Shown here piece by piece: positions 56,791 to 64,000 of a stretch of 64,000 nucleotides of DNA. The notes under the pieces were generated by a model. The model did not search any database and was not told where the DNA came from. It worked only from the letters and a program-made list of their open reading frames with translations. The stretch is from Acanthosepion pharaonis (Eukaryota; Mollusca; Cephalopoda; Sepiida; Sepiidae). The position numbers were made by a program, and so were the translations under genes. Numbering within the stretch: the first letter of the stretch is position 1; the number at the start of each line of letters is the position of its first letter. The stretch lies in the NCBI GenBank assembly GCA_903632075.3, contig CAHIKZ030002640.1, forward strand, positions 33,501-97,500. Direction: 5' to 3'.

Positions 56791-57004
56791 TGACATCACA
56801 TTGACGCGAGATAAGAGACTCACTCAGTCAAAAGAAAAACAGGGTTTAGGGGACAGAAGATATCTTTCAGAATGAAATGGAGAAAAACAAAGCTACACAA
56901 TCATTTCGAAGAAAGAACAGTTAGAGGATAAATTGTAATTAAAAAAGAGGGTGGATATCGAAAAAAATAATGCAAAAATAAAAGGTGAAACTTTACTAAA
57001 ACTC

Positions 57005-57330
57005 TTTTACTCTATTTATATTATTCGGACTATGGTCCTCATCTTTGTCGACATATTACAACGTTTCGGCCGTTGTACGCTCCGGCCTTCTTCGGGTGAT
57101 TGGAATGACGAACTGGACCTTTATTTCGCTCACTGGAGTAGAATGATCCAGTTCCGCATGCCATGCTTTTAATGAATGTCAGGTATCAGTTATCAGTGAG
57201 CGAAATAAAGAGTTCAGTTCGACATTCCAACCACCTGAAGAAGGCCGGAGCGTACAACGGCCGAAACGTTGTAATAAATATGGCGACAAAGATGAGGACA
57301 ATAGTCCGAATAATGTAAATAGTATATATA
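57005..57330. repeat. Large palindrome of repeat R2 (two inverted copies)
   Basis: Left arm 57016-57137 and right arm 57198-57322 are inverted copies. Each holds the 'gaagaaggccggagcgtaca' plus 'acggccgaaacgtt' core next to 'gtccgaataat' and 'cgaaataaag'. The spacer is about 60 bp. Each arm carries CTGAAGA (or CCGAAGA), a GGCC/GGCC helix and GAAA as in hammerheads, but without a visible helix I. A third copy lies at 35560-35740. Confidence 0.8.
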
Positions 57331-57345
57331 ATACCTCATCTCAGC

Positions 57346-57446
<101 letters not shown>

Positions 57447-57460
57447 TTTTAAAATTTGAA

Positions 57461-57640
57461 TTTATAATATAAACATGTCAAAAAATCACTACAAAAAAGC
57501 TATTTTGTTTCAAAACACCTCCGGTGTCTTATCAAAATGATGATCACTAGATAAGACACTGAGGGTGTAGAAACAAAATGGCTATTTTTTGTAGTGATTT
57601 TATAACATATTTATGTTATAAATTTTTTAAATAAATAATT
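57461..57640. mobile_element. Fold-back (MITE-like) element
   Basis: 'tataatataaacatgtcaaa', 'aaatcactacaaaaaagcta', 'ttttgtttca..acacctccggtgtcttatc' on the left pairs with 'ataagacactgagggtgtag', 'aaacaaaatggctatttttt' and 'gtagtgattttataacata' on the right. The loop is about 20 bp. A partial copy is at 23000-23075. Confidence 0.72.
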
Positions 57641-57984
<344 letters not shown>

Positions 57985-58167
57985 TAGATAGATAGATAGA
58001 TACACTAGCCACAAATATACACGAATGACAGATGTTTTGCTCTACGTGCAATATAGCGCTGTCTATTACAAACTCACTTTAAACATAATAACTGAAAAAC
58101 GAAGGATTTGTGGACATTTGTTTATGTGGAGAACTCGCCCCCAAAGGTTGTAAAAGTATTTCTGATG

Positions 58168-58171
<4 letters not shown>

Positions 58172-58211
<40 letters not shown>
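58172..58211. repeat. (AT)n microsatellite
   Basis: About 20 AT units, with (TATG)n at 58220-58238 and a GT run at 58262-58276 just downstream. Confidence 0.95.
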
Positions 58212-58215
<4 letters not shown>

Positions 58216-58439
58216 CCTGTATGTATGTATGTATGTATATATATAAATACATATATATATCTGTGTGTGTGTGTGCGTGCGTATTTAGGCAGCATTTTTC
58301 ATTAATACATGTTTCATTAAATAATATAGACAAGTTGTGTCTATTTATTTTAAGCAAAATCTTTCATAACGTCTGATAAGCTTAATAACATTATCATTGA
58401 AAGGCGAAAGAAAATCACCATGTTAATAGATGTTTTATT

Positions 58440-58505
58440 CTTAATCCTTTCTAAGCTTTCGGCTTACATAAGCCATCATCGGAGATTAAAGATGGTAATT
58501 TTTGC
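58440..58505 (-). ncRNA. Hammerhead-like motif, degenerate
   Basis: On the minus strand 'tttaatct' (helix I, 5' side) is followed by CCGATGA, one extra T, then GGCTTA-TG-TAAGCC (a perfect 6-bp helix II), GAAA, 'gcttagaaa' and 'ggattaag' (pairs with the helix I strand, 8 bp with two G-U). The order matches the motif at 31261. The expected U-H cleavage position just before helix I is not clean, so it may be inactive. Confidence 0.4.
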
Positions 58506-58644
58506 AACAATCATAGTGTGTTTGCATTGAAGATTGCTTTGCAACGATAAGTTCGTGCATATGAAGCGCAGGAAGTAAATATCGCGTCCCGGTTCATGGC
58601 GTCACACTTGACAACTTGGGAGTGGAAACGAAGAGAAGTGTTAA

Positions 58645-58720
58645 GTGTGGAAAGCCGGTGGTATAAATCAATAGCTTCTGTTATCAACTATAATACTTTC
58701 CATACTTAACACTTAATTAA
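58645..58720. repeat. Hairpin of 'agtgttaagtgtggaaag'
   Basis: 'aagtgttaagtgtggaaag' (58648) is complementary to 'actttccatacttaacactt' (58692), with about 25 bp between. It lies 170 bp from the hammerhead-like motif and may belong to the same dead element. Confidence 0.55.
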
Positions 58721-58737
58721 GCTTATATATATATATA

Positions 58738-58880
58738 TTGTCATTCACTGACAGACTGTTTCGCTGTATCACAGCTCTTCAGCGTGGTTAGACGTCCGGT
58801 TACCTCTCGCTAGGGTGGAAACCCGGCTGAATTGGAGAGTCCACCGCTAAGCCCTCGTCGCACGGCAGGGACGAAGGTGA
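58738..58880 (-). mobile_element. tRNA-headed SINE (family S3), copy 2
   Basis: The minus strand gives 'gtgcgacgagggcttagcgg' (A-box-like), 'cagccgggtttccaccctag' (B-box-like), 'aggtaaccggacgtctaacc' and 'ctgaagagctgtgatacagc', ending at an AT tract (58722-58737). Same order as 53945-54080. Confidence 0.75.
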
Positions 58881-58948
58881 ATTTTACCGTATATATTTTT
58901 AGATAAACACACAATAACTGAGAGGAATCGATTCTATCTATCTATCTA

Positions 58949-58949
<1 letters not shown>

Positions 58950-58993
<44 letters not shown>

Positions 58994-59302
58994 CTATGAA
59001 TAAATACAAAAGTGAAAAACTTGTTCTCTAAGCGACGTTATCAAGGAAAATGCAAGGTTCATATTTTGAAAGAAGTTTTTATATACAAGAGGAAAATGTT
59101 ATTAGTTTTCCAATTTTTCCATTTTAGAAATGCTCATAAAGGGTAACTGAAATGTTAGGCAAGTTATGGAGGACACGACTTGACACAATTCAATGCCCAA
59201 TGAACGAAACTGAGAAAGTGATGATTTTGAAATTCTTATTTTTTTGCAAATCAGTATTTAAATCATTTAATTTACGTGTTATATATTTTGAATAGCGTGA
59301 TG

Positions 59303-59361
<59 letters not shown>

Positions 59362-59368
59362 TATAATA

Positions 59369-59410
<42 letters not shown>
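58950..59410. repeat. (AT)n at 58950-58992 and 59304-59410
   Basis: Preceded by (CTAT)n at 58932-58950. Between the tracts lies AT-rich DNA with no gene. Confidence 0.95.
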
Positions 59411-59412
<2 letters not shown>

Positions 59413-59920
59413 TTTTTTCTGTATAAGATATATCTGCTATATAAGGAAAGAACATTATTTCAGAAAGTATTTTATCTTTCAGAAAAATCATAACTTCAAA
59501 TGAACAATGATGTTTTTATAAGTATATATTTAAAACTAAAGGAAAACGCAATAATGATTCTGAAGCCCTCTTCCAAAATGGAAAAAAAAGACAGTTCCAA
59601 ATATGTCTTACTTATGTCCAAAGAATTTAGAGGATCATTGAAGCGCCTAATGGATAGTCCATTCGCTCCAAAGACCAAATCATACGCTTGATAAAGATTC
59701 CTTAATCTTTTGCCTCAATCCCTCCTGTCCTGGGAATGAAAACGGCATTGTTCCTTTTGTTAGTTGGTGTGAAGCGTCATAGAAATTCATTGTCTTACGA
59801 CTGATTCGTCAAGCGAAAGAGAGAGCACCCCAAGCGAATTGATGAACTCAGAGTTGTAAAGAGGAAGACGATCAAGAATGAGAACGAGATGAAAAAGAAA
59901 AAGTGAGAGGGAAATAAATA
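59411..59920. other. No gene recognised
   Basis: The ORFs at 59500-59691 (plus) and 59496-59678 (minus) overlap antisense and lack motifs. Confidence 0.45.
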
Positions 59921-60286
59921 AATAAATAGAGGAGGAGGAGGAGGAGGAGAAGACGAAGAAGAAAAGAAAATGAAGGAAAGAAAATGAACAAAATATATAA
60001 AGAAGGAAGAAATAAAAAAAAAAAAGAGAAACAAGATGGAGAAAGGAAGAGAAAATTACTGAACGATGAAAAAAAAAAAAACGGTTTTATTAATGTCGGG
60101 GTTGGTATTATTAGTAATGTGGAATCAAGAGAGAAACAAAAAGAACTAGAATAATGAAAGTAATGAAAAGTCGAAAACGCAATAAAAATAATCTGAACTT
60201 TTCACTACTACTACAGCTCTTCCTCCTCATCCTCCTCATCCTACTACTACTACTACTACTAGTACTACTACTACTACTACTACTAC

Positions 60287-60320
<34 letters not shown>

Positions 60321-60981
60321 GAAGAAGAAGAAGAAGAAGAAGAAGAAAAAAGCAGTTGTAGATAAGAAAGAAGCCAAACAAGAAGAGGAACAAAGAAAAA
60401 GACAAGAATGAGATCGGGAAGCAAAAGAAGAGTGCTGAAAGATGAAAAGGAAGGTTTTATTAAGGGGGGGGATTGGTATTATTGGTAATGCGATTCAACA
60501 AAAGAACTAAAATATAGAAATGAAATAACGAAAACATAATGATTACGATTACTACGCTTTTCATTTTTTTTCTATAACTACCATTACTACTACTAACAAT
60601 AATGAAATAATAATAATAATAAGAATAATAATAATAATAATAATAAATGAGAAGAAAAAGAAGAAGAAGAAAGAAAAGAAGGAGCGAAGAAAATGAAGGA
60701 GATAAAGCAGTTGAAAAAATAAGAAAAAAACAAGAATGAAATCGGGAAAGGAAAATAAAATTGCTGAAAGATGAAATAACAATTAGTAATGACTTTGTTG
60801 GCATTATTGATAATGCGATGTCAAGAGGTAAACAAAAGAACTAAGTAATAGTAATGAAGTGTCGAAAACGTAATGATCACCATTACTGCTCTATTCTTTT
60901 CCTCAAATACTACTACTATTACCACTACTACTAATAATAATAATAAAAAGAAGAAGAGAAAATGGAGTACGATACTACTAT

Positions 60982-61013
<32 letters not shown>

Positions 61014-61150
61014 ATAATAATAATAATAATAACAGCAACAACAAAAACAATAATAATAATAATAATAAGAAGAAGAAGAAGAAGAAGTACGAGGACAAGA
61101 AGAAGGTGAAGGAGAAAAAGAAGAAAATGAAGGGGGAAATGACGTATAGT
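59920..61150. repeat. Triplicated unit of about 350 bp with stacked trinucleotide blocks
   Basis: Three unit starts share 'gctgaaagatgaaa' and 'ggtattattggtaatgcg' (about 60056, 60434 and 60766). Each continues with a 'tcgaaaacgcaataa' or 'cgaaaacgtaatgat' segment, then a CT-rich patch, then (ACT)n, (AAT)n and (AAG)n blocks in that order. Pure blocks include (TAC)n at 60240-60287, (AAT)n at 60288-60318, (GAA)n at 60319-60348, (TAC)n at 60973-61011 and (TAA)n at 61012-61030. The poly-Leu, poly-Ile, poly-Ser and poly-Asn ORFs are artefacts. Confidence 0.85.
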
Positions 61151-61199
61151 AAAAGAAGAAAAAAGATAAAGCAGAATAAATGAGGTCAGTTAAGAAGAA

Positions 61200-61740
61200 A
61201 GAAAAGATATTTTCTGGATGTCGGAAAAACAGCAGAAAAAAAAATTAGTAGCATCGTTGAGTAGAGTTTTATCCCTTGTTTCCTGTTTAGGATTGGTTTT
61301 TCGGTTACTTTTGAAGTCTACTTCAACTGCATACTTCTAACGTCTCCTCATGAACTTCTGAAATTTCATTTATTAATTATTTATCTATTATTATTCTCTT
61401 CAATAGGAGTAGATAGGTTCGCCTATCACCCGGTTCAAACTCCTCCCCGGTATTTTGAACAGGAGTAGAGCTTTATCATGTGTTTCTGGTTTAGGATTAG
61501 GCCTCCGGTTCCTTCTAAAGTCTTTTGTTTCTCTTTCATTTCCAGTGCCCCCTTGCAATTCGGTGGTATTGTCTCCTTGCTTGTGTCGGTGACACTTATT
61601 CGGTAACACTCTGCTTCGAGTGGCACCCAGAGCCCTTTTGCAGGGAGAGTAGCTGCTATATATTAATAAAGTGTCTTTGCCGACACTTGAGTTTGAACAT
61701 AGATCGCCAGGCGATCCCATTATTTAATTAAGTAGACCAC
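61200..61740. repeat. Unassigned repeat with internal duplication
   Basis: 'gagtagagttttatcccttg' plus 'tttcctgtttaggattgg' (61259-61296) recurs as 'gagtagagctttatcatgtg' plus 'tttctggtttaggattagg' (61463-61502), about 204 bp apart. A 106-codon minus-strand ORF (61400-61720) covers the second copy and has mixed composition, but no domain that I recognise. It could be part of an unknown repeat's coding region. Confidence 0.5.
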
Positions 61741-62459
61741 GTGGCTATAGAAGTCATACGCATATATGCAAGTCAGCATGACGTCTAACTGATCGACATT
61801 TCTAGTCTCTCCTGTATTACTATTCGGATCTCCATTTCTAGTCTATCCTCTATCACTACACGAACCGCTATTCTCTACTCTATTCACAATACTATTTCTC
61901 TATCCGGATCACTATACAGTTTACTAATCGAGCAAGTACTATTAGTGCGCCTGACACCAGTATTGTTCAACGGCGTTACGATAGTTGTATCTGCGATTAC
62001 AAAGTCTCTACTACAACAAGGATTACGAAAGTGTCAACGAGTATTCGTTGACATCAGAAAAAATTCAACGAGTGTTCGTTGACATCACAAAAGTTGCTAT
62101 GTGGCAGATGGCATCAAGGTTGAACAAAGAAACGGCACGAAGACTCAATCAGAACTAACATCCACAGGTGCAAAATCAAACCAAGGGAGATCGACGATGC
62201 CGACCGATTGCGACCAAACAGCTCACTGTGCACCTTTGGCAGTGATCACAACCACCAACTTGCAGAGTTGTCACTGCTCTAGACACTTTGCATACAGACT
62301 TGGATTTCGGACACGAAGGATAACATTGAAATATTTGTTATAAAACTGAGTTACTCTTCGTAAATAACAACTCTATTTTAACAGCTACAAAGGACAGAAA
62401 GCTGTAGAGGGCTATGATCAACCACGTTCTGACTCATCATATAAAAGTAGAAGAATTGG
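61741..62459. other. No gene recognised; two-copy 28-bp direct repeat
   Basis: 'caacgagtattcgttgacat' plus 'cagaaaaa' (62036) and 'caacgagtgttcgttgacat' plus 'cacaaaa' (62068) are adjacent. Each contains the small palindrome 'aacgagt.ttcgtt'. An 80-codon ORF (62101-62343) starts just after and shows no recognised motif. Confidence 0.5.
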
Positions 62460-62900
62460 CTTGTGATGTGTTGATAGTGTAACTGCTATCGGGGCATTGT
62501 GGAATCGGTTATCCGGGTTCAAATTCTGGTCTAGTCGGTCGCGTTCACTTTCTCACAAATGCCATCCAACTATAGAAGAGTAGACTCGGCTCTTTAACTA
62601 TTGTTGGCGGAACAGCGAGTAGAAAGAAAATGTTAAATTTAAAACTGTGGAGACAGCAACGGGAACCCACTCCACTATCTTTCCCAAGAATAAATGGCAA
62701 TTCAAAAACAATAAAAGCAACATATAGAGAGGTGCGTAACTTTCGCCCTGAAGGGATACAGGATTCAAAAATATTAGTGTAAAGTGAGCTTTCTAGTCTT
62801 GAGTGGCAACCAATCAAAGAGGTTAACAACTCTGAATGGAGAAGGCAACGGAAAACCACTTCACTGCCTTTCAGATAATTCACGGTAATTCAGAAAAGAA
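62460..62900 (+). mobile_element. SINE (family S2) with two tandem 3' tails
   Basis: Head 'gctatcggggcattgtggaa' and B box 'ccgggttcaaattctggtct' are followed by body fragments and the tail 'cagcaacgggaacccactcc' plus 'actatctttcccaagaata' (62648-62690). A second body and tail version follow ('gagtggcaaccaatcaaag', 'gaaggcaacggaaaaccact', 62796-62870). The minus-strand ORF 62545-62883 is a shadow. Confidence 0.65.
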
Positions 62901-63264
62901 ACCTGTGGGAAGCTTGTGATCTGTTCAATTTTTTGAAACTAACATGACATTAATCTTTTATTTGCCTTAGTTCCAGAAAATGTTTTTTTTTTTTATTGAT
63001 TTCGATAAAAAAAAAAAAATTGAAAAATCAGTTTTAAGTCTCATACTAATTTTAATTACTTGCTAAAACCCTGAACGTCTCACGCCATCTTGGAAAATGA
63101 TTACGTTTCATCATGAATAATTAATTAGAAATCCTTATGTGAAAGATAAGTAACCTACCCTTTTTTACACTCTAAGAACTTATTATGAGTTAATATACTG
63201 CAGATTTTTATTTACTTATTTCCTACAGAAGATAAGTAGGTATTCAATTAGTAACCATTTTTGC
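62901..63264. other. No gene recognised
   Basis: AT-rich sequence without structure of note. Confidence 0.45.
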
Positions 63265-63445
63265 CCGGGCGGTATAAGGCCTAGCGGCTAGGAATGAGAA
63301 ATTGGAGACCCCAGATCAAAATTTCAGTTGGATCTGTTGCATTTATTTTACCTCAAATAATAAAAAAAAGTATGAATTGAGAAAGTCACGAATCCAAAAC
63401 TTCCCAGCTATGGGTTAAATAACAGGATCTGGAAAAACCATTGTT
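63265..63445 (+). mobile_element. tRNA-derived SINE (family S2) with readable A box
   Basis: 'gggcggtataaggcctagcg' carries an A-box-like 'aaggcctagcggctagg'. The B-box position has 'agatcaaaatttcagttg', weakened. The body 'cttcccagctatgggttaaa' and 'taacaggatctgg' matches the other S2 copies. This is the best 5' end of the family in the window. Confidence 0.7.
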
Positions 63446-64000
63446 ATCTTGAAAAAAAATATTAATACAATATACATTTGAAATAAAAAAAAAATATTCT
63501 TAGAATCTCCCAAAATATGTTTCGGTGTCCAATAACCTACAAAGGGTTGATAAGCTGTGAAAAATAATAAGTGTCGGTGCAAATGTTCCAAGCGCCCTTT
63601 CTTTGAAAACTAGTAACTGTAGTAAGTGAAATTGGGTAGAAAGAAAAGTTGGAAGGCCGTCGATGGATGTCCTAACAAAAAGTCACAGGTCATCGTAACT
63701 GAATGTTTGAGCGTTTAATGAATTGAAGATGCCAAAAATTGTAATTTTAAATAAAATTTAACAGATATATTATTTTAGAAAGATGTATCTCAGCTAGAAT
63801 TTTATTTAATGAAGCATGAGAATTTTTTTTGGAGATAAGACATAATAAGGAAGTCGATTTTGATTGGCTGAACTAGCGTGAGACTGATTGATAGAGAAAG
63901 TTTTTTTTTCAGCGAGTTGGTTCTTGACCGTCTTAGAGGTGTTCTCTTTTGTGTCCGAAACGGCTTCCCAGTGAGGAGGGCGATCCCATTTAAAAGATAT
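63446..64000. other. No gene recognised
   Basis: Plain AT-rich sequence to the end of the window, with no ORF or repeat that I can support. Confidence 0.45.

Overview
This window looks like intergenic or intronic DNA from a large, AT-rich, repeat-laden animal genome. I found no host protein-coding gene, rRNA gene or functional tRNA gene that I could defend. The combination of very many (AT)n microsatellites, chimeric 5S-rRNA/tRNA SINEs, tRNA-headed SINEs sharing one conserved body, a Penelope-like element and decayed mariner and LINE copies suggests a mollusc, most likely a cephalopod. That taxonomic call is inference from repeat content, not from any gene.

Layout. 1-7110 is one huge pyrimidine-rich satellite block: about 60-bp CT-rich units (1-1160), then roughly 70 copies of a 56-57 bp unit (1161-5240) that decays into almost pure T/C (5241-6850). 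7110-17400 is quiet AT-rich DNA with SINEs (including a 5S-headed one at 15535-15913) and small fold-backs. 17405-18200 is a dead mariner-type transposon. 19430-27356 is dominated by (AT)n, GA/CT tracts, a SINE and a 233-bp MITE-like element (26506-26738). 27360-31340 is the best-preserved mobile element, a Penelope-like element with N-terminal region, reverse transcriptase (YIDD), GIY-YIG endonuclease and a hammerhead-like RNA motif in its 3' flank. 33-38 kb holds a solo LTR with an exact 5-bp target duplication (34532-34848), SINE pieces and pol remnants. 39-44.6 kb holds a short mariner relative with matching terminal repeats, three LINE 3'-end fragments, a second 5S-headed SINE and three tandem arrays.

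45.4-46.9 kb is another pyrimidine array. 47.4-59.4 kb is a dense field of (AT)n tracts between short dispersed repeats, fold-backs and SINEs. 59.9-61.1 kb is a triplicated unit of about 350 bp carrying stacked trinucleotide blocks. 61.2-64 kb has unassigned repeats and SINE copies.

Most of the long ORFs in this window come from translating low-complexity DNA (poly-Phe/Ser/Leu from CT tracts, Ile-Tyr from AT, Cys-Val from GT) and are not genes. The most rewarding items for follow-up are the Penelope-like element with its hammerhead-like fold, the solo LTR with a readable promoter, the 5S/tRNA chimeric SINEs, and several composite repeats that I could not assign to a known class.
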